The position numbers were made by a program, and so were the translations under genes. The notes under the pieces are model-generated. The model was not told the origin of the DNA. It did no database searches and worked only from the letters and a program-made list of their open reading frames with translations. 55,080 nt of DNA from a virus: positions 1-55,080 of the IMG/VR virus record IMGVR_UViG_3300042402_001424. The stretch is one strand, 5' to 3'. Positions 35,023-42,169 of this stretch are shown one piece after another. Positions within the stretch are counted from its first letter, which is position 1, and each line of letters starts with the position of its first letter.

Positions 35023-35731
35023 TGAGAGAGGGGTCTCTTGCGTCTTCATAATCAAGCCCTATACCAATTCCAAATCCTACCTTTTGAGCATTCTGACCTT
35101 GCAGTGCTAATATGTCATTACTATCATTTGTTGCGCCACCACTAAAGACTCTTGCCTTCATGTTTTCCCATTCTTTCTGACCACGATCTGAGTCATTTGA
35201 GTCTTCTAAATCAACACCTTGGATTGCTGCAAAAAACTTTTTTTCTTGATAGTCTAGATCTCTTTTGCTAGATATAATTGCTATTATTTCTGATAAAGAT
35301 AATGACTCTTCTAGTTCAGAGTAGTCCTTCCATATACCCAACAAAAATACTTCAGACTCTAACTTGGCTAAATCAAAATCTTCCCAAGATGGGCCTGGAT
35401 CCCCTTTTTGTGCTTGTGTCTTTACGTCTTCTTCTTTATTTTCACCAATTTTAATATTTCCAGCTATATCTAAAATTTCATGAACTGTTGGCAAATCAAT
35501 GTTGTCTTCTAATTCTTCTATGCTTTTAGATAGTAGTGGATAATACTGTTTCATAGCAATTCTTGTGCATTCCAGCAAAACTATCATAGCTTCATCATCA
35601 TTTGTGGTGTACTTAATCTTATCAAAAGCATCCATAAACTCTCTAAGGTACTTAATCTTAAGAGGCATAATCTCTATTTCTGTTCCGTCAAACAGATAAA
35701 TATTTTTTGTTTTATAAATTGATGTAGCCAT
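35015..35731 (-). CDS. Tail assembly chaperone, long in-frame G-T-like form
   Basis: The 238-residue product joins two parts in one reading frame. Residues 1-95 match the short chaperone encoded next. Residues about 105-238 are acidic, with W-K-D-Y-S-E-L-E-E-S and a helical Y-Q-E-K-K-F-F-A-A-I segment, like the T extension that most siphoviruses add by a -1 or +1 frameshift. It is predicted to bridge the tape measure and tube subunits. The start is ATG 35731. The promoter-like TGGTAAACT sits nine bases upstream and there is no SD, so the mRNA is likely leaderless or nearly so. Confidence 0.75.
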   Translation of the reverse strand: MATSIYKTKNIYLFDGTEIEIMPLKIKYLREFMDAFDKIKYTTNDDEAMIVLLECTRIAMKQYYPLLSKSIEELEDNIDLPTVHEILDIAGNIKIGENKEEDVKTQAQKGDPGPSWEDFDLAKLESEVFLLGIWKDYSELEESLSLSEIIAIISSKRDLDYQEKKFFAAIQGVDLEDSNDSDRGQKEWENMKARVFSGGATNDSNDILALQGQNAQKVGFGIGIGLDYEDARDPSLMV

Positions 35732-35740
35732 AGTATATTA

Positions 35741-35749
35741 AGTTTACCA
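35741..35749 (-). promoter_or_regulatory. Extended -10 promoter TGGTAAACT (variant)
   Basis: TGGTAAACT keeps TG, the first TA and the final T of the consensus. It ends nine bases before the ATG of the long tail chaperone, which would give a leader of about two or three bases. It directly follows the terminator of the tail tube gene (35750-35786). Confidence 0.5.
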
Positions 35750-35786
35750 CAAAAACAACAAAGCCCACCTCGTTATGAGATGGGCT
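35750..35786 (-). terminator. Rho-independent terminator after the major tail protein gene
   Basis: A 10-base-pair stem with one C-A mismatch (arms 35762-35771 and 35777-35786) closes a 5-base loop and is followed on the minus strand by a T-rich tract. It lies 22 bases after the stop of the tail tube gene and separates that strongly expressed gene from the chaperones. Confidence 0.85.
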
Positions 35787-35808
35787 AAGTCGTATTATTA
35801 AGTTGTTA

Positions 35809-36447
35809 TTATGATACTGGTACGAAGGTACGATCTACGATCTTACCGTATGAGCCAGAACCATCTTCTGGTAGTAGACGGAATGAAACTTCAAACATTG
35901 AAGCCTCGTCACGCTTTGCAGATACTGTTACATTCTCAATTGAGAGTGCACGGTATGCGGTGTATACACGCTCTACTGTAGTAGAGTTAGCACAGTCACC
36001 TGTTCCTGGACCAATTGCAACAATTCCTCGTTCAACTGGGCACTCACCGATTTGTCCAGCGGACAAGTTAAGAGAGCGTCCGTTTGAAGTTGACTTTGTA
36101 CCTGTAAGCTGTTCGTCTCTGCCTGCTAAAGCAAGTAGAAGATTTTCTAGTGTTGCTTCTGCAAATGCTGTTGCAAGATTAACCTGCATTCCTTGCTTGT
36201 AAAGCTTTGCTACGTCAAGAAATTGATCAACCTGAACTTCACCGAAGTCTGGTTGGAACTGTATTTCAAGACCGTTCATTGTAAAACCAACATTATTGTA
36301 TGTTGAATCGTTTTCCAATGTATCTTTAAAAGACTTTGCTGAATCAAAAGCCTCCAGCGTTGACGGAGTCAAAGTTGTGTCTGCAACAAAAAGTGCTGCT
36401 GCGCCAACGATAATGTTAGACGAAGTTCCACGATTATAGTTTGCCAT
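35809..36447 (-). CDS. Major tail protein (tail tube subunit)
   Basis: The 212-residue, beta-rich protein (T-R-K type strands such as V-S-A-K-R-D-E-A and a final Y-G-K-I-V-D-R-T-F-V-P-V-S) lies between the neck genes and the tail chaperones and tape measure, the standard place for the tube subunit. It has its own promoter (36511-36519) and its own terminator (35750-35786), as expected for a protein made in many copies. ATG follows AGAGGTGAAATAA. The leader is about 57 bases long. Confidence 0.8.
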   Translation of the reverse strand: MANYNRGTSSNIIVGAAALFVADTTLTPSTLEAFDSAKSFKDTLENDSTYNNVGFTMNGLEIQFQPDFGEVQVDQFLDVAKLYKQGMQVNLATAFAEATLENLLLALAGRDEQLTGTKSTSNGRSLNLSAGQIGECPVERGIVAIGPGTGDCANSTTVERVYTAYRALSIENVTVSAKRDEASMFEVSFRLLPEDGSGSYGKIVDRTFVPVS

Positions 36448-36510
36448 TTATTTCACCTCTTTCTGTAAAAATAGATATTTAATTGTACGGCGTTGTGTTT
36501 CCTCAACTCA

Positions 36511-36519
36511 ATTATAACA
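36511..36519 (-). promoter_or_regulatory. Extended -10 promoter TGTTATAAT for the tail tube gene
   Basis: TGTTATAAT sits just after the stop of the gene at 36525-37157. It lies 63 bases before the tail tube ATG, giving the longest clear leader among the promoters here. The leader contains AGAGGTG near its end and no obvious hairpin. Confidence 0.65.
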
Positions 36520-36524
36520 TTGTT

Positions 36525-37157
36525 TTATAGGACTATTTTTGTGGCTGGCTTAGGCTCTGGTCTCCAGGTACTGGCCGTTAGGTCTGGCATCTGATGGTAG
36601 TCAAAGTCAATAATTATCTTGTTACCGCCATAGGTACGGGCTGTGCCAAAGTCTATAATATCTCTGGTCTCCTCAAGTTGATATACCTTGAAGTTATGGA
36701 AATAGAACTGATTTTCTAGATCCACTGTGCCTGTTGGGGTTGTTACACGTATCACTCTATTTGAACACCAGTCATTAATCTCTTCTGCTGTTTCATCAAA
36801 TCTGTCCATAAGTCTAAGAACAGATTCCTGTATTGTAATCATTTTTTCTACTGGGTTTTCGCCTGTTGCATAAAAATAATAAAGCAACTGCTCACATTTA
36901 ATATGTGGAAAACCTTTTCTATTCATCTTAATAAGTCTATCCCATGTAGCAGCAACACCTTGTGTACTTCTACCAAAATAATCAGTTAGGTCGTCTATAG
37001 TAGATGGAGTTGATGGGAAAAATGGAAATGTAGCATTTTCTTCTCCATTATCATTTTGAAATATTCCAGATATCTGTTCCTGCAGATATTTATTAATCCA
37101 TAACACTGGAGTATTAAGAACCCCAGTTGATCCTATCCAAAGCTCTGCATACGCCAT
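36525..37157 (-). CDS. Probable tail terminator / tail completion protein
   Basis: The 210-residue product is the last of the head-tail joining genes before the tail tube, where siphoviruses encode the tail terminator that caps the tube. It has a helical core (V-E-K-M-I-T-I-Q-E-S-V-L-R-L-M) and beta strands near its end (F-Y-F-H-N-F-K-V-Y-Q-L). No signature motif is available, so the call rests on position and size. It starts at a 1-base overlap with the preceding gene (TAATG). Confidence 0.6.
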   Translation of the reverse strand: MAYAELWIGSTGVLNTPVLWINKYLQEQISGIFQNDNGEENATFPFFPSTPSTIDDLTDYFGRSTQGVAATWDRLIKMNRKGFPHIKCEQLLYYFYATGENPVEKMITIQESVLRLMDRFDETAEEINDWCSNRVIRVTTPTGTVDLENQFYFHNFKVYQLEETRDIIDFGTARTYGGNKIIIDFDYHQMPDLTASTWRPEPKPATKIVL

Positions 37158-37828
37158 TATTTAATCCCCGCATTCGCTATCCATCTATAGCCTACTTGGT
37201 ATCCCTTAGTTTTACCAGACGACTTTCCTGCTGACAGGTTCTTTCTGTATACATCTGCATTATTAAAGTATTGATAAATACCGCTTGTTTTTAAAAATGC
37301 TTGAGTAAAATATCTGGTAAAAAATGTGTCTACTACCTTTTGGAAAGAGCCAGTTGTTGCCCTTCCTCCAGGTGACTGTACTACAACCTCGCCTTTAGTA
37401 AAGACTGTTTCTCCGCCATCTTCAAAAACCAATACGTCTGATCTTTTTGGTCTTATGGTTACTGGAGTGCCTTCTTCCATTATTTTTGCCTTGTTATAAA
37501 AAGGTACTGATGAGCCATCTTTAATTGATGTTGATTGCTTAAATGTTGACACAAACGAAAGGCCAAGGTTGCTTATTGTATAGTTTATATCGTATAGACG
37601 TGCATCAGGACTTCCCACTTTAGACCATTCATATATATGGTGTAGTGCTTCTGGATTTACCCTGGCATTTGAGTCTATATATTGCTCTAATATTTCTTTT
37701 GTCATTACTCCAACATTATTTAAAAACTTGATTTTTCCTGCTTGTACTCCTTCTAAGAATCCAATTGAGTAGTTCATGATGTTCTTCATGTCTTTTTTAA
37801 AAGCAACGTCATTCATTATAACTTTCAT
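37157..37828 (-). CDS. HK97 gp10-like minor tail / neck protein
   Basis: The 223-residue product shows the layout of HK97 gp10-like tail components: an N-terminal helical region and then strands with P-V-T-I-R-P-K and G-G-R-A-T-T-G-S-F-Q. A role in the neck between connector and tail is likely from the gene order. It starts as TAATG at the end of the previous gene, indicating coupled translation; a second ATG four codons later is possible. Confidence 0.6.
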   Translation of the reverse strand: MKVIMNDVAFKKDMKNIMNYSIGFLEGVQAGKIKFLNNVGVMTKEILEQYIDSNARVNPEALHHIYEWSKVGSPDARLYDINYTISNLGLSFVSTFKQSTSIKDGSSVPFYNKAKIMEEGTPVTIRPKRSDVLVFEDGGETVFTKGEVVVQSPGGRATTGSFQKVVDTFFTRYFTQAFLKTSGIYQYFNNADVYRKNLSAGKSSGKTKGYQVGYRWIANAGIK

Positions 37829-38274
37829 TATAGGTCACTTGCCTGATTCTCTGATCTTCTCAAGACTACCTTATAGTACTCTACACTGCCAAAAGGACCA
37901 ACTATAGCTTCAGTTGATGCTATTTCATATATAGTTGAGCGTCCGTTTCTTGGGCCAGAAGTTTCTAGGTATACATCTTCTTGTTGTGGTGTCCTTATGT
38001 TTGTTACGACTACGTTAGTTACTGAGTTTCTATTGTTTGATGAAGAGACTCTAAGGTCTGTCTTAGTTCTGCCTAACAATATGTTTTCTTTGGTTATATT
38101 AACATTGGGCTTAACATCTTCAGATGCTGATTGACCAGTAGGTGCAAAGTTGCAGGCAATTGATCTGTCAAGAATCCACTGCTTCTTTACGTTACCGTAT
38201 GCTCCCTGATCTACTATTGGGTAGTAGACATCTGCAAGCATTGGGTATAAAAAGTCTGTTGGCTCGCATTGCAT
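37828..38274 (-). CDS. Probable head closure (stopper) protein
   Basis: The 148-residue product is beta-rich (A-D-V-Y-Y-P-I-V, then V-V-V-T-N-I-R and Y-K-V-V-L-R-R), as in head-closure proteins that plug the portal after packaging. It lies third in the order connector, closure, gp10-like, terminator. There is no diagnostic motif. Start and stop overlap both neighbours by one base. Confidence 0.6.
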   Translation of the reverse strand: MQCEPTDFLYPMLADVYYPIVDQGAYGNVKKQWILDRSIACNFAPTGQSASEDVKPNVNITKENILLGRTKTDLRVSSSNNRNSVTNVVVTNIRTPQQEDVYLETSGPRNGRSTIYEIASTEAIVGPFGSVEYYKVVLRRSENQASDL

Positions 38275-39239
38275 TAAAGAATACCTATTCTTGTTATGCT
38301 TTGCTTATACTTATCAAGGATTTTATCAACAAGCATGTTTCCAGTACCGTCCAAAACTGTCTTATCAAACTGAACTCTAAACTGCTCTGTGTTGTATGAT
38401 GTTACATATCTCTTGTAATAATCTATTTTGCCACACTTAATATCCTCAATTAGCATTGATGCTGCTTCATATATGTCATGTGGAACAACCTTGTATCCTG
38501 TTTCAAGCAAGAACAGATAATCCCATCCTTCTGGGAAATGTGATCCAGTTGAGAATGTATATGCATTCTCACTATAATCTGTATCGTAAACATTAAATGA
38601 ATCTGATGAAGCAGTACTAATAGTTGAACTCTTTTGCTCAGATCTATTGCCAATCATTCCTGCTTCTTCTGTATTTTTCATGATAGCAGTTTTATCTTTT
38701 GTTAATTCATATACCCATTCACCAAGAACAGGGGATTCTAAACTTGCATCATAAACTAATGCTGAATTTTCATATGCCTTTAAGATCTTGTAAGTTCTGT
38801 CCCAAATAGGAAGGTAATCCGTTCCTTGTCCAGTCTTATCAAGCCACTCAATCTTGTAGTAAAATCCACCAGTAATTGAGTCAATTATGGCTCTTGCAAT
38901 TCTCTCATACTGTGCATACTCTGCAATCTCAGATGCTGTTGTTGCTAACTTAGATGGGTTTACATATGGTCTTTTTATTTCTAGGTTATCTTCAACAACA
39001 ATTAAGTCTTGATCTTCTGTTAATCCCTCATATACAACTAAGTAGTAGCTGTCGTCATACTTAGTAAAATCCCCAGAAACCTCTATAGCAATTTTTGATT
39101 CTGAAGATGACTCCACTTCGTACTCTGCAAGTATGTCGTTTCTATCCTTGTCCTTGACATGTACTAGATGATCCGTGTTTGGCTCTGCAACGGTATACGT
39201 AACAAGGATAGGGTATGGTGGTAATCTTAAAGCTTCCAT
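38274..39239 (-). CDS. Probable head-tail connector protein
   Basis: The 321-residue product combines an N-terminal beta-rich domain (L-V-T-Y-T-V-A-E-P) with a helical C-terminal part (I-A-R-A-I-I-D-S-I-T-G-G near the middle and L-L-E-T-G-Y near the end). It is larger than a minimal gp6-like adaptor. Its position between the small Rho-N-like gene and the closure gene supports a connector role. It starts only three bases after the previous stop. Confidence 0.55.
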   Translation of the reverse strand: MEALRLPPYPILVTYTVAEPNTDHLVHVKDKDRNDILAEYEVESSSESKIAIEVSGDFTKYDDSYYLVVYEGLTEDQDLIVVEDNLEIKRPYVNPSKLATTASEIAEYAQYERIARAIIDSITGGFYYKIEWLDKTGQGTDYLPIWDRTYKILKAYENSALVYDASLESPVLGEWVYELTKDKTAIMKNTEEAGMIGNRSEQKSSTISTASSDSFNVYDTDYSENAYTFSTGSHFPEGWDYLFLLETGYKVVPHDIYEAASMLIEDIKCGKIDYYKRYVTSYNTEQFRVQFDKTVLDGTGNMLVDKILDKYKQSITRIGIL

Positions 39240-39242
39240 GGT

Positions 39243-39581
39243 TTACTTACCGTATGCTCTCTTCACTTCTTCTGGAGAGGCTGTACGTACAGACTTGTTT
39301 GTTATCCATTTATCAGCATTCTCCTTAGTGACTATGTTATACCCTACTGATAACTCTCCAACCCCATTCCAAAAAAGATTTCTGGATGAGTAGATTGCTA
39401 CCTTTTCTTTTGGCTCTTGCTCACTAACTACTAACTTTGATGACTCTTTAGGAACAAAGCTAAAAATTACTTCTAAAATATCATTTTTTGTGCTTACCCC
39501 AAATAGGTCAATGTTATTTTTTTTAGCGTATGACTTTAACTCAAATACGGTTTTACTTTTTAATTCTTCTATCAATGACAT
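39243..39581 (-). CDS. Head-tail region protein with Rho-N/SAP-like N-terminus
   Basis: The 112-residue product has an N-terminal helical unit (T-V-F-E-L-K-S-Y-A-K-K-N-N-I) like the Rho N-terminal or SAP fold and a second part with L-F-W-N-G-V and V-R-T-A-S-P-E-E-V. Similar small proteins lie next to the capsid gene in many actinophages. ATG 39581 has GGAGG seven bases upstream; a GTG four codons earlier is in frame. Its promoter is at 39598-39606. The exact function is unknown. Confidence 0.65.
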   Translation of the reverse strand: MSLIEELKSKTVFELKSYAKKNNIDLFGVSTKNDILEVIFSFVPKESSKLVVSEQEPKEKVAIYSSRNLFWNGVGELSVGYNIVTKENADKWITNKSVRTASPEEVKRAYGK

Positions 39582-39597
39582 ATTGACCTCCACTGCT

Positions 39598-39606
39598 ATT
39601 ATATCA
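39598..39606 (-). promoter_or_regulatory. Extended -10 promoter TGATATAAT
   Basis: TGATATAAT is 17 bases before the ATG, so the leader would be only about ten bases, just enough to hold GGAGG. It follows the hairpin at 39619-39644 and probably drives the head-tail joining genes. Confidence 0.65.
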
Positions 39607-39618
39607 GAATATGACTAA

Positions 39619-39644
39619 GGGAGACAGTTTTTACGCTGTCTCCC
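39619..39644 (-). terminator. Strong hairpin after the major capsid gene, likely terminator
   Basis: A perfect 9-base-pair GC-rich stem (arms 39619-39627 and 39636-39644) encloses an 8-base loop, 20 bases after the capsid stop. The following minus-strand sequence has only a weak T-tract (TTAGTCATATT), so termination may be partial and the hairpin could also stabilise the 3' end of the capsid message. Confidence 0.65.
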
Positions 39645-39664
39645 CTTGTCGTTGTAATCAGAGA

Positions 39665-40795
39665 TTATGATTCTGATGCTGCGTCTGCATAAGCGACTGC
39701 ATCAAGCTCTTCCCACTGAAGACCGAAGCGGACGAATACTGTGTACTCAATTGTGTCCTTCTTTGGTTGGTATGTGCGGTTTACAGTGATATCTCGCTGG
39801 AATCCCCATACACGGTTTGAAGGGAATGTAAGATCTACATAGCCTGTTGGGTAGTATGGAACTTCCTGTACGTCAACACCAAGAACACGTGTTGTACGTG
39901 CTCCACCGAATGTCTGTGCTCCACCATCTAGGTAAGCCTGACGATTAGCTTGTGTTGATCCTGCGATCTGTCCTGCAAATGCTTCTGCAACTGCATCAGC
40001 AAGTGTACCGTTATTCTTAACGATTCCCTGGAATGCATCTGTACCTGCGTAGAACTTTAGGTTGTTCTTGATTGCACGGTACTTGCGTGGCATTGCAAGA
40101 ATGATATCCTGCATAACTTCTGGTGTCCATGCATTGTCTGCAACAGTTACGATTGACTCATGTGCGCCACCGTCTGTCTTGACACGATTTACGAAACCTT
40201 CCATAATGTTAAGGAATGCGTTTGAGCCTGTTCCTGTACCATTAATAGCAAGATCTTCAATATCGTTTGCGAATGCATTGGTCATCAAGCGAACTAGATG
40301 ATCTTCAAGTGCTGCGCCTTCAATATTGTCTTCTAGTGCTTCTGTTGAAACTTCCCAGTCAAGACGAATCTTCTTGGTTGTAAGTTCTACCTTAGAGAAT
40401 GTTGCACCTGCATTTGTAAATTCAGGTTGTGCCTGTGCTGCTGCACGGATGACACGCTCTCCAACGTTAACCTTCTCAAGTTCCATTGTGTTAGCACGCA
40501 TTGTAACTCTACGACCATCCTTGGCTAGTACAGTTGCATCCCATACGTAATCAATGAAGCGACGAGCCTGCTCTGGTGCAAGAATACCACCTGGTGTACC
40601 AGTTGGATTTACTGCGTTTGGTCCATCTGTTAGTCCATAGTTTGCTGTGGCAATGTTACCAAGTGAAGCTGCTGGACTTAGATTTCCATTAGGTCCTTGT
40701 GCTGTTGCACCACCAATTCCACCTGATACGGCAACGCCATCACCTGTGGGATGATTAAAAGACTTTTGGAGCTCTGTGTTTGTTGTTTCTGACAT
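39665..40795 (-). CDS. Major capsid protein (HK97 fold)
   Basis: The 376-residue product follows the protease and scaffold, the canonical order. After a flexible Gly/Asn/Ala-rich N-terminal arm (about 1-70) it has the HK97-type segments: a helix with R-R-F-I-D-Y-V-W, a strand V-E-L-T-T-K-K-I-R-L, the spine-like helix H-L-V-R-L-M-T-N-A-F-A-N-D-I-E-D, and a C-terminal strand Y-T-V-F-V-R-F-G. Start ATG 40795 has AGGAGG eight bases upstream; a GTG three codons earlier is in frame but overlaps that site. Confidence 0.9.
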   Translation of the reverse strand: MSETTNTELQKSFNHPTGDGVAVSGGIGGATAQGPNGNLSPAASLGNIATANYGLTDGPNAVNPTGTPGGILAPEQARRFIDYVWDATVLAKDGRRVTMRANTMELEKVNVGERVIRAAAQAQPEFTNAGATFSKVELTTKKIRLDWEVSTEALEDNIEGAALEDHLVRLMTNAFANDIEDLAINGTGTGSNAFLNIMEGFVNRVKTDGGAHESIVTVADNAWTPEVMQDIILAMPRKYRAIKNNLKFYAGTDAFQGIVKNNGTLADAVAEAFAGQIAGSTQANRQAYLDGGAQTFGGARTTRVLGVDVQEVPYYPTGYVDLTFPSNRVWGFQRDITVNRTYQPKKDTIEYTVFVRFGLQWEELDAVAYADAASES

Positions 40796-40821
40796 ATTGT
40801 TCACCTCCTAGTGATTTTGTT

Positions 40822-41370
40822 TTAGTTAAATAGGTCGGAATTTGTGAGGAAACGTCCGCCCCATAGGGATTTCTGAATCACTTTAGGTGATTCCTGTACA
40901 ATCTCGCCGAGATCGCCAGACTTGCGGAAAGCGGTATCTGCAACTACGGCATCAACGGTCTTTCCAAATTCATTAAAGCTTCCCTTAACTTCCTTAACTT
41001 CCTCTGTTACGGATTCAAGAGACTTTGTAATTGCATCAACGTTGGCTTGCATAGCCTTTACTGTTGCTGCGAGATCGCTCAAGGCATTAGTTACAGAGTT
41101 CTGAATTTCAGAAACTGCCTTAGCAACTTCTGCTGTTGCTGTTGCAACCTCAATGATTGCTTCGTCAGCCTTCTCTGTTACTTCTTCAATAGAAGGAGCA
41201 CTAACCTCTTCAACAACTGCATCTGACTTTTCTGCTACAACTTCTTCTGTAACTTCTAGTGACTTTGCAACTGCCTCTGCAGGAGCCTCTGGAGCAACCT
41301 CAACTTCATTAACTACCTCTGCTGCTTTTGCTACTGGAGCATCAACAACTGCTGTTGTTTCTTCTGTCAT
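40822..41370 (-). CDS. Nested scaffold protein inside the protease gene
   Basis: An in-frame ATG at 41370 (codon 254 of the protease gene) is preceded by AAAGGAGG at 41379-41386 with an 8-base spacer, a near-perfect ribosome binding site. The 182-residue product would be just the acidic coiled-coil scaffold without the protease. Lambda Nu3 inside C is the known precedent. This would let the phage make many scaffolds per protease. No separate scaffold gene exists between protease and capsid. Confidence 0.8.
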   Translation of the reverse strand: MTEETTAVVDAPVAKAAEVVNEVEVAPEAPAEAVAKSLEVTEEVVAEKSDAVVEEVSAPSIEEVTEKADEAIIEVATATAEVAKAVSEIQNSVTNALSDLAATVKAMQANVDAITKSLESVTEEVKEVKGSFNEFGKTVDAVVADTAFRKSGDLGEIVQESPKVIQKSLWGGRFLTNSDLFN

Positions 41371-42129
41371 AGGATTATCCTCCTTTGCTATCTTAATTGT
41401 TCTAATGCCTTTTGCACTATCAACTAAGAACTTTATCATTTCTGTTTTTTCTGAATCATTCTTTTCAACAAAACCAATGTTTTTCATTTCTTCACCAGTG
41501 ACTGGACTTAGCTCTGATTCATTTGCTGACAAAGTTACTAGACCAGACTCTGAGTCGTAAAATACATTTTCAACAACTAGATTGGCTGATGATCCTGTTA
41601 ATGTATCTACTCCGTTAACCTTTTCAACGGATACAATATTTGCAAACTGATTTGCTGGGGAATCTACAAGACTCAACTCAATCAAATCATATTCCTTGAT
41701 AACTCTAATTGTCTTATCTGCTTTTTCATCATATGCATCATCCCACTTGTTCATTCGTCCCCCAATAGAAAAACCAGTGTATGTGCCATCAAGAACCTTT
41801 TCCCAGGCATCCTGTGCGCCCTTTGAAATATAGGCTGAAACAAAAACACCCTTGTAAAACTTCTTTGACTCTGTGTCAAAATATTTTTCTTCTTTAAATG
41901 AAACCATCTTGCCTACTGCTGATGGTTGATGCATTTCTCTAATGTTGCCACGGAACTTTGCAAAAGCTGCCATAGAAGCCTCTGTTGTTACAATGTCATC
42001 TTGCTTATCTAGATTATCCAAAGATGCGAATCCAGAAACAATGCGCTTCTCTTTGTCTACTTTTGTAAGAGGCATTGACAGACGTACATTATCGCCGTCT
42101 GTTGACCAATGTGCTTTAGTTATATTCAT
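40822..42129 (-). CDS. Prohead protease (S78-like) fused to scaffold domain
   Basis: The 435-residue product has an N-terminal capsid maturation protease of the S78/HK97 kind (about 1-165): H67 in R-E-M-H-Q-P, S121 in T-G-F-S-I-G-G-R, and E-L-S-L-V-D-S-P-A-N at about 151-160. Residues 254-435 form an acidic, Ala/Val/Glu-rich coiled coil typical of a scaffold, and this part is also predicted to be made alone (see 40822-41370). The start ATG is nine bases after a TATAAT box, so the mRNA is close to leaderless. The enzyme would digest the scaffold after capsid assembly. Confidence 0.88.
   Translation of the reverse strand: MNITKAHWSTDGDNVRLSMPLTKVDKEKRIVSGFASLDNLDKQDDIVTTEASMAAFAKFRGNIREMHQPSAVGKMVSFKEEKYFDTESKKFYKGVFVSAYISKGAQDAWEKVLDGTYTGFSIGGRMNKWDDAYDEKADKTIRVIKEYDLIELSLVDSPANQFANIVSVEKVNGVDTLTGSSANLVVENVFYDSESGLVTLSANESELSPVTGEEMKNIGFVEKNDSEKTEMIKFLVDSAKGIRTIKIAKEDNPMTEETTAVVDAPVAKAAEVVNEVEVAPEAPAEAVAKSLEVTEEVVAEKSDAVVEEVSAPSIEEVTEKADEAIIEVATATAEVAKAVSEIQNSVTNALSDLAATVKAMQANVDAITKSLESVTEEVKEVKGSFNEFGKTVDAVVADTAFRKSGDLGEIVQESPKVIQKSLWGGRFLTNSDLFN
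41379..41386 (-). promoter_or_regulatory. Internal ribosome binding site for the nested scaffold
   Basis: AAAGGAGG lies eight bases before the in-frame ATG at 41368-41370 within the protease coding sequence. It matches the 16S anti-SD core better than most gene starts in this window. Confidence 0.8.
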
Positions 42130-42138
42130 GACGATTCT

Positions 42139-42147
42139 ATTATACCA
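42139..42147 (-). promoter_or_regulatory. Extended -10 promoter TGGTATAAT
   Basis: TGGTATAAT ends nine bases before the protease ATG, so transcription should begin two or three bases before it. No SD fits this spacing. It lies after the portal stop and starts the protease-capsid unit. Confidence 0.65.
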
Positions 42148-42169
42148 AACCTTTTAAACATTTTCTCAA

